Positions 45,720-58,161 of a DNA stretch of 64,000 bases are shown here, piece by piece. Under the pieces are notes generated by a model. The model ran no database searches and had not been told where the DNA came from. It was given only the letters and a program-made list of their open reading frames with translations. Within the stretch, counting starts at the first letter, position 1, and each line of letters starts with the position of its first letter. The translations under genes were made by a program, and so were the position numbers. This DNA comes from Gymnopus androsaceus JB14. Taxonomy: Eukaryota > Basidiomycota > Agaricomycetes > Agaricales > Omphalotaceae. The stretch lies in the NCBI GenBank assembly GCA_009733575.1, contig ML769652.1, positions 1-64,000 of the forward strand. The letters are read 5' to 3'.

Positions 45720-47597
45720 TTAGCGTACATCAGGATTACCAAGGCCGAAATCGTTGTTGGCGGTAACCTGAACCACCATCATCTTGGCTATTGGAGCATT
45801 CATGATCAACAATGGACCTGGACCTAGGTGCGCAAAGAGATCCAGAGACATCGGATAGAATTTCTTTGCGTGGTTGGCCGTGCTGTGATGGAAGTTGACT
45901 AAAATTGGGAGGGTATGCATCCTTCCCTGAGAGAGACTGCGGTGTAAGGGCGTCGCGGGCGATGGAGGCGAGACAGGAGAAGGATGTGACGAAGAGCTAT
46001 CCTCCGAAGACAAGGAAATACTGAGACGCCCCCTAGGCGAGTAACTACGATAAATAGTAGGTTCAGATAGCCTGTGCGTGAGTGTGGATGGCGCCGTAGG
46101 CCAAGCTGAAGGCAATCTGTAGGCGAGGCATTAGATACAATACAGAAGGATAAGAAATGATTCCTGACTTGACGAAATCCGTCCGGGTAGGCCACGCATC
46201 AGAGTCGTCGTTCTGTGATAAACGGCGGAGGACGGCCGCGGAGTCGTTAACGTCAACACCTCTCAAATCTTCTAGCGCGGATATGGGCGGTAAAGCGTAA
46301 GATGAACCAACGTTACGACTCGAAGTTGCGGGACTTATTGGAGGCAAAGCGATATCATGGGTGCTAGACGAATGATGATCAAACTTTGTTAACGGTATTT
46401 GGAGGGCGAGGGTGTTCGGTTGTTTTGACGCTAACGGTGGCGAGTGATTTGGGTATGGAGAATAACGGTTATTATACACGCGATCTTTCTGTATCGGCGC
46501 TGGTGAAGACAACGAATGGTGATCCGACGATGACCGTAAGACTTCCTGTTGCTGGTGACCGTCAGCGATGAAGGGAGCATATTGCGGGGGGTAAGAGGTA
46601 TAAGCCGAATGAGGGAAGGCAGCCAAACGATGATCAGGTGGGCCGTCGCTGGTGCGAGGCGTTACCACGGACCACGCCGAATGACTAGTGGCCGAGACAT
46701 TTGGAAGACTAGATTTTCGAGGCGCGCGCCGTCGTCCAGAAGTAGAAGCGACGACCTGGCCATAACCAGGCTGAGTTGGAGAAAGGCATGTGCCAGGAAA
46801 CGTTGGGCTGAAAAAAATTTGCTTCGGTCATTCACCAAATTTCGGATAGAAGAATTGTATTTACCCAAATAATGGCACCAAATCCTCTCGAATAGGCCAG
46901 GCGACTCTGAAATAAACAGATGACGCGTGAGGAACAAGTTAGTAAATACAGAGAAGATAGAACATTACCTCCTAGCCAATCGTAGTGCGACCTTGGGGAG
47001 AACATCATGAGGGAAAGCTTTGAAATGATCTGGTTAGCCTACCTCATATGGCATCCAGGTACCTTGAATCTTGAGGTAACCGCCTCTCACCCTCCTTATG
47101 AGGGGAGCTAGGTCTGGCTGGGAGTCGATCATTTTTACGATGTCGGCTTAACCACATATGAGGGACTTATAATGCATAATTGAAACCATTTTACTATACC
47201 TTTAGAGTTCCCCAGTGCTATAGAATCGCTGTAAGTACACACAAAAATTTTAGTCAGTGAAAGATGTTCACCTTTCCAGATGCCAGTCCAAAGAATGTAC
47301 CCATCATCGATATCCATCATGATCCACTGACCGTTCAATGGATATTCATAGACTGGTCTGACGCAACGCTTCAGTAATCTGCTCCGTATTGATCAACGCG
47401 CCACTCACATGTATCCTCTGGGGTCATTGCTCGTTATGTATCTCCCTTTCGTTACATGATGATTCGGACTTGCATAAGGACGAAACTTGGGACCCATTCC
47501 GGAGGGTATACTAGGTGTGCTGTTTTCCTATGGAAAATCGCATTCAGATTTCGTGGCCGAAACAGAGCGAACGCACCTGTAACATCCCGGTGGTCAT
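45720..47597 (-). CDS. APSES/KilA-N domain transcription regulator
   Basis: The start at 47597 gives MTTGMLQENSTPSIPSGMG. The DNA-binding domain runs over seven small exons: VTKGRYITSNDPRGYIPVYE, YPLNGQWIMMDIDDGYILW, TGIWKALGNSKADIVKMIDS, LIRRVRGGYLKIQGTWMPYE, VALRLARRVAWPIREDLVPL and FGPTFPGTCLSPTQPGYGQ. This is the arrangement of the KilA-N/APSES fold in fungal regulators (the GTW.P...A..LA signature). The rest is a Ser/Pro/His-rich tail with no ankyrin repeats seen, unlike Mbp1/Swi6-type proteins. The last intron (about 46130-46175) brings the frame to PSAWPTAPSTLTHRLSEPT; stop at 45720. The exact class cannot be fixed without alignment. Likely nuclear. Confidence 0.8.
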
Positions 47598-48820
47598 TTT
47601 TTGAGGGAAAAATATGTTCCAGGTACCGAGCTATTAAAGAGGACGAAAACAAGGCCTTGACTATATTCCGGAAGAAGATTGGCTCCTGGAACCGCAAGAT
47701 GAAAACGAACTACTAGTATAGAGGAACGGTCGTGCAGGTAAGAGGAGAAAGGTATTGAGCGCTAAACAATGATTCTGAAATATCGCCATTGACATATTCA
47801 ATCGGGGAATCAAGTCAAGCCCAATCTGGTCACACCACGCAGGTCGCCAGGAGAACTGTTTTAGGAAGTATGTAGAGATGTTCTAAACCTTCTTGCTCTC
47901 AAGATTGCAAAATAGATGGCCTCGGCCCCGGCTAAGATGATTGCCTGAAACAGTCTTTTCCACTCGAGATCTCATCTCATATTTGCGGTGATTCGTGAAT
48001 TTGCATTCTCGGATGAGCTGTCGGAATCAGCCGCCCATCCTCCTCGTTATAGAAAGACCTGTTCACGGAAAATGACGTTAGTATGCAGTACTTAGAATTG
48101 AAGCAGCCCTGCCTTTACATCTTTCTATTTTTTAATTCCTGTACACGCGTAACAGAGCAAGATGGTGAGGATATGTTCAGCTTATCGTTCCGACCGCTCC
48201 GAGAACGCAATAAAGCATCTCCACAATTCTACCTCGGATCTTAGCCAAGTGCTGCGCAAACTAGGTTCGAGTAATGCGATGAAGGGAGGAAAAACTGTAG
48301 CGCCTTCAACTGCATCCGGAAATCCAGGAATCAGTGAAATCTTTGAAACTTCGATACGCAACCTGAAGATGGTAGATTTTATCGACTAAAAGGTAAGTTA
48401 AGTTATCTACACATGTACGGTACGCACTCTGCATTTCTTGGAAGGCCCTTTTTGGGTCTATAGATTGACGTTCCATCGCTGAAATGCCCTCGATCAGAGG
48501 TCACTGTTTTGGGTTCCGTTCCTGAAAAGTGTTATTCAACTCACTCCCTCGACCTTCGACCGTCACGAGTCCGCATTTGTATTATAACATATAGAACAGG
48601 TCCGAAAATCGCACATAGTGATATTACTGTTGGTTAGCGAGCCTAAGTAACCCGTGTTAATCGCAAAAAAGCTTCGGGACCGAACGTTGATGGGGGACAT
48701 GCGTTGATAAACCTAGTTTGCTTACATACATAGTAATAAGTAGCAATAGAGTATATCCAGCACGTACTACATATATTGTCATTGGAGTAGAGAGGTAAGA
48801 TGAAATCATTCGTACGTCCT
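47598..48820. other. Intergenic region, no supported gene
   Basis: Upstream of the APSES gene and downstream of ornithine decarboxylase. A 75-codon plus-strand frame (48162-48389, MVRICSAYRSDRSENAIKHL) is the only open stretch of note; it has no recognised motif, and a coding function is doubtful. Confidence 0.35.
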
Positions 48821-50438
48821 TCAGAGCCCATGTCCCGCTGCAGCAAATGCAGCAAGTTTGTTGCGGACCTCAGCAGCAATAGCGCCACCCAATGTATAAA
48901 CCACTTTGCTCACTTCGAAACCGTTGAATTGGCTAGCTGCACAAACGGTATAAGCTCCCATGTTTTCGAAGCCAAGCCAGTCCCCGACCCGAAGGCCCGC
49001 AGGGAGCTCAGTTTTTGGACAGACGCAATCGATGGAGTCGCAGGTCGGACCCCACACACTACTGGTGCATAAAGGTTCCGACGAAGGAACGTGGAACGAA
49101 CCGTTCATCGACAACACGTACGGTTGGGCAACTTGATGATCGAAAAGAATACAGTTGAATGCGCCGTACACCCCATCGTTGATGTAGTCTGCCAAAAGAA
49201 CATCAGGACAGATCGCGAGAGTGAAGAACAAACTCACACATAACAGCTGGCTGATCAGATTCAATAGCGACTTCTGTACTAGAATCCGAAAAGGGAGCTC
49301 GGCGTGCGATAATATTCGCTGCCAACTTGAAGGCTTTCGATACATAGAACCTCCCCGGCTCCGCAATCACTTTGATGTGTCTTCGATCGGGGAACTGTTG
49401 TTGAATGGCATCCGTCAAAACTGACGCTGCTTGCTCAAACAACGAATCTTCGAAACCTCCACCAACATCGAGGAGACTGAACGAGAACCCGGCATCTTTG
49501 CCCATGTCAAATACAGACCGAGCGCGAACAATAGCATCCGAGTAAACAGATGGATCGTAACACCCACTACCAACATGGAAGCTCACACCTATGACATCAA
49601 GGTTGAGTTCCTTGGCTTTGGCAAGCAGGCCAGGAACAGTAACAAGAGGAGCACCGTACTTGAGACCTAGCTGGCAAAGACTCTTTGTGTCGTCTGTGAG
49701 GATACGAACCACTAACTTGGCGCGAGGATGAGTACGAGAGACCTTGTAGAGCTCGTCGATATTGTCAAACGTCATGGTGTCTACACCGACCTTTCCTGCG
49801 TTGCGAATGAACGAATTCGCTTTGCAGGGGTTCGCAAAGATGATTCGACTGGGGTCAATACCGCCGATGCTGATGACTTGTGAAATTTCACCGTTGGAAG
49901 CGCAGTCGAAGCCTGCGCCCAAGGCAGCGAGAAGACGTAAGCACATATGGATCCGGATTGCATTTGACAGCTGAAGATACAGAATGGATTAATAAATGTG
50001 AAGAAAATAAACTTGATTGACGAACCATAGTAAGGTGTAATCTCCGGTAAACAAGTGATCCAGCGTTGGTGCTGTCTGTACACCTGACTGAGATCAGCCA
50101 CAAAAAAGGCTTTCTCGGCGTCAGGTTCGGCTTCATTTCCCATGAGGGAAGCATTCATGATGCCATTTCTAAGATGGACCTCGGGATGACCGAGATGCAA
50201 AGGGGGGAGGGAAGGAAAAAGGGTTTCCTGGTGATGCGCGGGAACAGGCGATTCGGTGCCATATCTATCCGCGGTCAGACGCAATGGAGAAGGAGAGGAC
50301 AAGATGTCGTGAACTAGGGCATTTGTATTGCCACTGGATCACGTTTTCGAAATCAGGGAAATATGTCGGATTTTCAGACCGAGAAATGTCATAATCGATG
50401 GGACTGAAAGCCGCATGGAGGATTTCTACTTGCGACAT
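48821..50438 (-). CDS. SPE1: Ornithine decarboxylase
   Basis: PLP enzyme making putrescine, first step of polyamine synthesis, cytosolic dimer. Motifs in order: HPEVHLRNGIM, AFFVADLSQVYRQHQRWITC, LPEITPYY/AVKCNPDPYVL (Lys binds PLP; an intron splits it), GAGFDCASNGEISQVISIGG, PSRIIFANPCKANSFIRNAG, VVRILTDDTKSLCQLGLKYG, VSFHVGSGCYDPSVYSDAIV, LLDVGGGFED, IAEPGRFYVSKAFKLAANII, YINDGVYGAFNCILFDHQ, WGPTCDSIDCVCPKTELP (active-site Cys) and GDWLGFENMGAYTVCAASQF. The frame is intact. The start at 50438 (MSQVEILHAAFSPIDYDISR) is chosen because no ATG lies nearer the conserved part. It needs an intron of about 70 nt after NVIQ (GTGGCA..GATAG), so the first 40 residues are less certain. Confidence 0.92.
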
Positions 50439-52943
50439 TTGGTTTTGTTCAAGGGAAGAGGAGATCAATGAAGCGTCTATGGTTGAGTCTATCGGTAAAT
50501 GCTCGTAGGAGCGATGGTAATCCAGTGAGAGATGAGTTGGGAAAGCAATAATGATTGGCCGCTGAATTCGTTTAGACCCGAATTACCGAACCTCGACCGC
50601 CACGGTCAGTGACGATCCGGGCGGGGTAGGACGGTAAATTTAAGGGAGAGTCAGTAGATGCGGGTTCCTCGCTCCCTGCACAGCGAGGAAATAGCTTGAA
50701 GGGCGATGTAAAAGTGTCGAGAGACAAGGATAGGATAGAACAAGGGAAAAGAAAGTGACAATTGCTGATAGCTTGTCTTTTGGTGTTAGGGCGGTTCGCC
50801 TGAAATCGAGAAATTAAAACTTTTATTTCAGAAGCTGAATGTGCTACAAACCTCTGACAGAAACCCACCTAAGATTAAAAGTCAAAAAATAAATATTTGC
50901 GTTGAAAACGAAAATAAAGAACTTGCTCAAGAGTCAATAACCGTAAATCGCGGTTTCTTTCTTGATCAGAAATGGTGCAAAGAGATAGGTCTCTGAAGTC
51001 GTACACCTGAGACGACTACAGAGAAAAATCCAAGTATTGTTGGAAGAGCTCGTCGTCGTTGCAGAAAGACTCAGAGTCGGTGAAAATTTGATGTGTCCAC
51101 GGCCCGGATGAGCCATCCGGATCGATGACTGCATTACACGTGTCTTCTCATCCTTCACTGAAGTTTGGTCCGCAATTGGCTCAGGCACTTGCTTGTGTGG
51201 GGAAACTTATAGCAAGGTAAGTATAGCCCACTGAGCCTTATCTGACACCGGTACCGTCTCTATCTACACATACATAGATCGTCAGCATGTGGAGTTCTGC
51301 CAGACTACATCGTAAGTACCGGTACCTAAGTTGCCAGTTTAGCAAAAAGTTCACGTAGATTCAGGTTAAGCTTCAAGGTTTTCCTTCACACACTACTATG
51401 CTGGCTGAGGCTGATATCATAGTCCAGGCTGCAGCTGGTTCGCAAGGTAATACATTTTCTCTTCTGAGAGAAGTATGCATGTGTGCCCACATTGAGACTC
51501 CAAGTTCGAGCTCGAGCGGCGAGCCTTGGGGACTTGTGTGTAACTGGCAGACATTGAAGGCATCTCCAATAGAGCAGCGCTGCTTTGACAGAGCGGCCTT
51601 AGGAATAATGCTCAACCACTCCCGTCGTGAAATGGCTGCATATAGTCAACTAGGCCTTTCAAGCCGCTCTGCCCTAGACAAAAGACCCGGCAATATATAC
51701 ATGTACGTGTTTGAACTAATTGAACAGGCAGATCTCCAATCGAAGGAGATACTAGCTCAATTCTTAGCTTTCAACCATCATGGCCGAACGCTCGCCCCAC
51801 ATATTCCGTGTTCAGAAACCGCGACATATACAGGCCTTTCACTCTCATCTGTCGGGTTTCGCATAATTCCGCGATGGAGCTAACAGGGTTCATTGTTTGT
51901 TGCAAAGAAGAAAATGCGTTTCCCTTTCAATCGCATCTGACCTTCGTTTGCGCTACTATAGAGGTGGCTAACTTGAGCCGAGTAATATTATCTATGCTCT
52001 CGTCCTTTCTGGTTCAGCTAATCATTCAGATTGTCACCTACATACAAACGACGATGCAACGACGATGCGGACAATTGCTTGGCTCTGCAAAAAAGTTCAG
52101 TCGTAGTCGAAGCCCTGTGAATATGTAAGTATCGGGCAGATTCTCCGCCGCGACTTATATGCCCTCGAATTTAGGCATACTGTAAGGAAAAAGCGGAAGC
52201 GGTGACAGTTACATTCCCTCTCCACGCTATCGCTATACCTATATGTACGTTACCCGAAGGCTCCCTTCTCTTTGATGATATAGAAGGCTTCGACGTCGAC
52301 GTCGACCTAGATATCAATAAGTACGACTAACCCCATGTGTCCCAGCTCCGTGATTATGCGAAGTTGGCCGTTGGTGTATTAAACTTTTCCTTATAAGTAG
52401 ACAACGGATTTTTTGGCATTTCATGGTTTTCCAGGAAACGTGAAGAACAATATTCGAGAAAAGGAAGCAAAAGTTAACTTCAGAGCCTTGCGGTTCTCAA
52501 AAAACACGCACACCAGTATCGATTCTTTCCGTTTTCTCCAAAATTACAACGGTCATAGATACATACATATTAATTTAGTGCAAAGGACAGCGACAGTCCG
52601 CAGAACCTCAGAAGCTTAATATGGTGAATTTCTCGTTGACTGCTTCTCGAGACCATGATTTTCACAGCAACTTGCTGATGAACCCTACAACGCCTGAGAC
52701 AATCCAACCGGGAAAAGCGCATTGCGATTGATTAAAATATTGTTTACTGTCAGTTGAGCGGGAAGGATGAATGAAAGCCTTCCTATTACAGTCCGATTAG
52801 CTCGATGTTTTTACTCGAGAGACGACAACTTGAAGTTCCCTGATTAACAATCATACGGCGTGGACGAGACCTCGATTCCGAAGCTCAATCAGCACGCGAC
52901 ACTGGCATGGCCGTCGCTGTAATGCTCCGAGACCAACTCGGAG
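50439..52943. other. Intergenic region upstream of ornithine decarboxylase
   Basis: Contains the ornithine decarboxylase promoter and leader. One long frame, plus strand 51398-51883 (161 codons, MLAEADIIVQAAAGSQGNTF), has ordinary amino-acid composition but no motif and no paralogue in the window. Other frames are short. A CGACGTCGACGTCGAC tract lies near 52293. Nothing here is firm enough to call a gene. Confidence 0.4.
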
Positions 52944-53200
52944 TTGTGTACTCGCAATTACCCTTTTCAGAGAGGTTGCCTGCCCGAGAACCCCGAATAC
53001 TTTGAGTGAACGTCCAATTTAGATCTTAAAAAGTAGTCTTGGTTCAACTTTGAAGCTGGTGGGTCGTGTAATCGCAATTGCCCTCTTCAGAGAGGTTGCC
53101 TGCCCAAGAGTCGTACTGACCCGAGAACCCCGAATACTTTGAGCGAATGTCTAATTTAGATGTTAAAAAGTAGTCTTGGTTCAGCTTTGAAGCTGGTGGG
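52944..53200. repeat. Imperfect direct tandem duplication, two units of about 120-137 bp
   Basis: Unit 52944-53063 and unit 53064-53200 share TCGCAATT, TTCAGAGAGGTTGCCTGCCC, GAGAACCCCGAATACTTTGA and AAAAAGTAGTCTTGGTTCA, ending GAAGCTGGTGGG. The second unit carries an extra 17 bases (AAGAGTCGTACTGACC region near 53107). Function unknown; no ORF spans both. Confidence 0.85.
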
Positions 53201-53633
53201 TGTACACGGTCGTGAATGCTGTAAATGGAAAAGGATAGTCACTGTCCCGTCCTCGTCTTGGAGTCACCCCAGTCTTGGAAGCCTGCAAATCAGATCGACT
53301 TTGTAATTAAACCCATCATTCTTTAAGTCCGTCGACGAGTCCAAGAGTCATCGTCAAGCGGTCATTAACTATTATACCGTACCGTAACATCAGACGGAGT
53401 GTCCTCTGGTATCCCTTCCTTTGGCTCTGATGCGTGCCTCGATAAGAATCCATGGACAAATAAATACTGTATACCTGACATTGCAATCGCGGGAGCGAAG
53501 GTGACAAGAGTGACCAGTAATTCATCGCAAAATTAGCGCCACACTGAGTGTAGGATTTCATTCACGCGATATTCGCAGTGGATTCATGTATCTTGGGGCT
53601 CTAGGCTCTCTCCGACTAGTACATAATCCCAGG

Positions 53634-55124
53634 CTACACTTTAGGCTGATTGGACATTAAATTTTTATGACCAGTAGCCGAGAAATGAAGGAATGTACAT
53701 ACCTCCTGCAGGGTTCTTCTACCTTGGCCACTCATGGATGAGAGTGGAGGAGATATTGATGAAGTGGTGTGAGTATTTAGAGCCCGCGGCCGCGGATTCA
53801 TCGTTGGTGAAGGTCCAGTAGACCAAGACGGTAAGGATGCGCCATGCCGTGCTAATTGAGAGGTGTGGTTAAGACGACCGATACTGCCCTGGGCCCACGG
53901 AGCCAATGTCGCAGAGCTTGAACCAATAGAATTATTTGAAGGCATACTAGAGCTTTGCGCGATCGTTGTGGATTTCGGGGTTCCAACGCTCCAGGAAAGT
54001 ACACCTCCAAGAGGGATATGTTGCACCACTACTCTTTTACCGAGAACTTCAGCCTTGGAAAGGTAATTAGATTCAAGCGGGAGACATAGAGCTTGAAATA
54101 AGTACCTCATACATTTTGAACAGGCCAGAATTCACTTTGCCCCAGTTGGGCACCCCTACAGCGATTGAATGTAGCTGAGACGAGTGCTCATGAAAGGGAC
54201 CTTGCTTGACCTCGTGAATACGCATGATCGACATGAAGTATAAATTAGTAGGAGGCAGAGGGGGGTAAAGAACCGCTGATACCGCAGTCTCGGTCTGGTC
54301 TAAAAAATGCCAACATTAAAGACAAGTCGAAAAGAGGAAAGGAAGGTCAGGACCTCGCAGTTGGCCGCTACCGAAGATGTAGGCCAAGAAATGAGAATCA
54401 TCTAGACCCCAGACGCCGTGACTTCCCGCAGGCTCTAGCCGGTAAACATCCTGAAGCCTCCAACAAAGTCGAAGATACCGCACAAACACTCGGAAGACTA
54501 GTTCACGCTCTTCTTCTACCTCAGGTACGAAAAAGCGTGTGAGAGTCAAGCACAACAGAAACAACGCAAATGAAGCTTCATGGCCAGTACCGTAGTCCAT
54601 CCGGACGAAGGATCCGAAGGAAGTCAAAAAGTATGGCTTTATGTGGGGTACTAGTGTAGCATATTCAGGAGGCAAGAGTCGAACCAGCAGACCATCTGCC
54701 TGCTAGAAATTGATATCAAGAACATTAATCGTTTTTCACTTGAAATTCACCGACCTCTTCCAATCTTTTACCCCAGGTTCGGAAAGCGAGGTTCCCAAAT
54801 CTTTGTGGGGAGTCCAGAGGCGGAATTTGGTCGATCCATCCATCTAAAGTATCAAGTAGAGCAACCACGCTCAGAATGGCCTTATAAGCAGCGGTTAGCA
54901 GATTAAAGCTAAGATTTACCAAACTCACTGGGCTGGGTGATTCAGTAGACCAAGGCAATGATATTCCGACCACAGATTCGTTGAGTCTTCGAAGGAAGAT
55001 CGACAGATCTTGATAAGCCTGAGTCTGCCGCCACGTTTGAACGTCTTCTTCAGTCTGGATCTTGTTTGTAGGGAGGTCAAAAGTGGGAATTTCTGACAGA
55101 GAAACGTCTCTCAGTTGTAACATA
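53634..55124 (-). CDS. PP2A phosphatase activator (PTPA, Rrd family)
   Basis: Peptidyl-prolyl isomerase and activating chaperone of PP2A-type phosphatases. The start at 55124 (MLQLRDVSLSEIPTFDLPTN) is the first ATG in the coding frame. Motifs: TEEDVQTWRQTQAYQDLSIF, RRLNESVVGISLPW, LLDTLDGWIDQIPPLDSPQR, FGNLAFRTWGKRLEE, LLPPEYATLVPHIKPYFLTS, FGSFVRMDYGTGHEASFALF, WRLQDVYRLEPAGSHGVWGL, DDSHFLAYIFGSGQLR and YFMSIMRIHEVKQGPFHEHS. The C-terminal extension is Ser/Pro-rich after APWAQGS, which favours the longer Rrd1-like type. The end is uncertain: direct reading stops at 53634, but a GTATGT..GTGTAG intron after TLQE would give PGIMY and a stop at 53616. Divergent from KU70 across 147 bases. Confidence 0.87.
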
Positions 55125-55271
55125 TGGACTCGGAAGAGAATGATAGGTGCGCACAGGCCATCACGGTGCGCAACAAGCGCCACCTGATTACGTGATGCTT
55201 CGCGTGAGTCATCGTCACGATTCCCTTCAAACCCAAACGTTCACGACGAATTTCTCGGCGACTCATTGACA
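55125..55271. promoter_or_regulatory. Short divergent promoter between PTPA and KU70
   Basis: 147 bases separate the two start codons on opposite strands. No canonical TATA box seen; the pair must share regulatory sequence or initiate inside each other's leader. Confidence 0.5.
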
Positions 55272-58161
55272 ATGGCTCCATACGACGATTGGAATAAGAT
55301 TGACGATGAAGAAGAGGAGGAATTACAAGATAATTCTGTGAGTGCTCGCTACAAATCCAAAGACAATAGGAAATTTACATTCACCGCAGATCTGGGACGC
55401 CAAAAAGGACGTGATTCTGTTCGCTATAGACTGCTCGCCGTCAATGTTACAACCGCGAGAAGTCGAGGAGAATGAACAAATGGTCAAAACTTGCCATCTC
55501 TATGCTGCTTTGAACAATGCAATGCAGTTGCAAAAACGCAAGGTTATTTCAGGCCCAAATGATTATTTTGGCATTCTGTTGTTCAACACTGTGAGTTATT
55601 TCGCTCAGTCTATGTAATGTATTCCGACATTTCATCCAAGACGAAAAAATCTGAAGTGTCCCGGACGCAATCCGATATGAAGGCAAATACTTACTTGTTC
55701 CAACCGATTGGACCTCTTTCTGCGACAAGTATCCTGGAACTCATTCAGCTACTCAATGGTACGTTTCATTGCGCTTTCCAGAATTAGAGCTCGTTCGTTG
55801 ATCAAGGATAAAGCTGCCCAGGAAGATCCCGAAGAGCTCCGCAAAGAGTTCCCTCCCTTGACGGACAAACGAGTGCCGATGGGTGATGTTTTCAACAGTT
55901 GTAATTGGGTCATGCGAGATGGGTGAGTTGCTGTGATATTTCTCGAGGGAAAAACTAAATCATTTTACAAGGGTGCCCAAGACAGCGATGAAGCGCATTT
56001 TCTTGATTACTGATGAGGACAATCCCTAATCCTGGAGCTGCACGCAAACAGTTCATTGAATCCGCCAAGACAACACTAGCTGTGAGCAACACTAGCTCGC
56101 TGCTCTATCCTGCCTTACATTTCTCTTTTTGAGGATTTAACGCAAGCCGGCGTAATGGTAGAGCCTTTCTTCATCGAAACTGAAGAAAAACCGTTTGATG
56201 TAGACAGATTCTACGCTGTAAGCTAACTATATTCAACTCCAACTTCGAACTGATGTTCTCTAGGCCGTGTTACAAGACAATGTATTCGTGAACGACGATG
56301 ACGATGACGATGAATCCGGACTCAAGAAGTCTATTTCTATTTCCCGAATTGAAGACCTCCTCGATCAAATGAAGTTTCGCGAGGTACCCAAGAGGGCTCT
56401 TTTTAACATTCCCTTTGAGCTTTCCAAAGGTTTTACCTTTGGTGTAAAAGGGTAAGCCAATTCCCCTACGTTCTGTTGTTCAGTCCTCTGATTCTCTACG
56501 AAGCTACGGCCTCGTAACCGAACAGAAAAAAGGCGAATATAAATACTTTTTTGACCTCGGACATAGATTAGAGGTTGCCACGGTCAAAACCAGTAACATC
56601 GACGAGGTCGGTCTTTTCTTTTCTCTATTAATTTGCATTTGATTGGTTTCTCCTAGGATCGTGATGCTGAAATCGAGAAATCCAGCATCGTCTACGGGAT
56701 GTCCGTTGTTGGAAGTAATGAAAACGATGACGACGATAATATTGCGGCGACCAAAATCGTGAAAACTGGTCAACGAGTGAGCAGCCGCGCAACCCATTCT
56801 TCTTATCTACTCACTGTGTCTTCAGCCATTTTATACCGCCGACGAAATGAGATCCTTTCGTACTATGGGCTTAGAGCCCGGTAAGTCTTCATTCTGAAAA
56901 CTCGCGAATACAATTGTAACAGAAATATGCTCTCAGGATTCAAACTTCTTGGCTTTAAACCCCGAAGCACTCTCAAATTCGAGGACAACGTTAAACACTC
57001 TCTTTTCCTCTATCCAGACGAGCACGTGCGTCCTCATTCGAATCTCAACTGGTACAATTGATTTTCATTTCCGGGATAGACGTACGCAGGCTCCAAGCGA
57101 ACGTTTAGCGCTCTCTTGAAGTCAATGGCGAAAAAGAAGCTCATAGCCCTTGCGTTGGGAGTTATTCGGCGCAATTCCACTCCAACAATCTACGCCATTC
57201 TTCCTCAGGTCATTAGAAACCTTATCTTGTTGAATTGCCTCTCAATTATATCAACAGGAAGAGCACGGGGACGAGACTGCTTGGGCGGAGTCTGCTGGGT
57301 TCCATCTTATTCCGTTGCCCTTCGCCGATGACATTCGTTCTGCTCCTGTTGCAGAAGGATACATAGGTGCGTAGTTGTTTTTTCCGTCCAAACATACAGG
57401 AAATCATTGGAAATCATTTCAAGCACCCGACGAAGTAAAAGATGCAGCTCGGCGGTGGATCGATAAAATGACAATCAAATCTTACTCCCCAGATTCATAT
57501 CCTAATCCAGGTTCGTTCTCTACTTTTCGAAGGGACCTTGGCTCTGACTACTGTACATAGCGTTGGCCTACCATTACGAGCAACTCGAAGCTGCCGCCTT
57601 CCGTGAGGAATACAATCCAGATGCCTTTGAAGACCAATCCGAACCCAACGTGGACATGATACACAAGGTACCTTTCGGTCCTTCTTCCGAAAACAGTGCA
57701 TCTCAACCGTCCAACAGAGAGCAGGGAAATTCCTGAAAGAATGGAAAATTGCGCTGGCGAACGATGACAGCGCAACCTATGTAGTTCCGACAACTGGTTC
57801 AAAACGAAAATCTGTAGGCCTAAGCAGCTCAAAAGATTCTCGCAACATGTACACTAAATTTTCTGTGTCTTTGCTTCAGGATGCCGTTGCTATCGATGAT
57901 AAGGAGATCATGAACAAATACAGATCGGGTACTCTGACATCGGTCAGTCTGAATTTTTCTCTGGCACCCTTATCCTCACAATATCTCTTCCTCTAGCTCA
58001 AAGTCGACGAATTGAAGGTGAGCATGAGATTGTAGTCGTAAGGCTTTAATTAATTTCTCTTTCAGCCGTTTTTGAGGAGTAAAGGACAATCGACCTCAGG
58101 CAAGAAGCAAGACCTGGTCGAACGTGTCGGAGAATGGTGTGAATCGCGAATGGTTTCTTAA
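55272..58161 (+). CDS. KU70: Ku70, DNA end-binding subunit of non-homologous end joining
   Basis: The start at 55272 gives MAPYDDWNKIDDEEEEELQD, then the vWA-like domain IWDAKKDVILFAIDCSPSML, CHLYAALNNAMQLQKRKVIS and PNDYFGILLFNT. RVPMGDVFNSCNWVMRDG, KTAMKRIFLITDEDNP and DLTQAGVMVEPFFIETEEKP follow. The beta-barrel region has RIEDLLDQMKFREVPKRALF, TFGVKGYGLVTEQKKGEYKY, IVKTGQRPFYTADEMRSFRT, FLYPDEHTYAGSKRTFSALL and LIALALGVIRRNSTPTIYAI. The C-terminal SAP motif is LTSLKVDELKPFLRSKGQST with LVERVGEWCESRM, stop at 58159-58161. About 14 introns. The frame breaks once at 56023-56026 (AATCCCTAATCCT): removing one C gives NPNPGAARKQF, as the family requires. Nuclear, partner Ku80, by family knowledge. 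Confidence 0.9.

Noticed and set aside
48162..48389. Small plus-strand protein of 75 codons
   Set aside because: Short, without motif, and no clear splice extension on either side.
51398..51883. 161-codon plus-strand frame as a gene
   Set aside because: No motif, no paralogue and no promoter signal seen; the length is possible by chance in a 2.5-kb non-coding stretch.
54725..55183. PTPA start at 55183
   Set aside because: The frame there opens with GTG; the first ATG in frame is at 55124.
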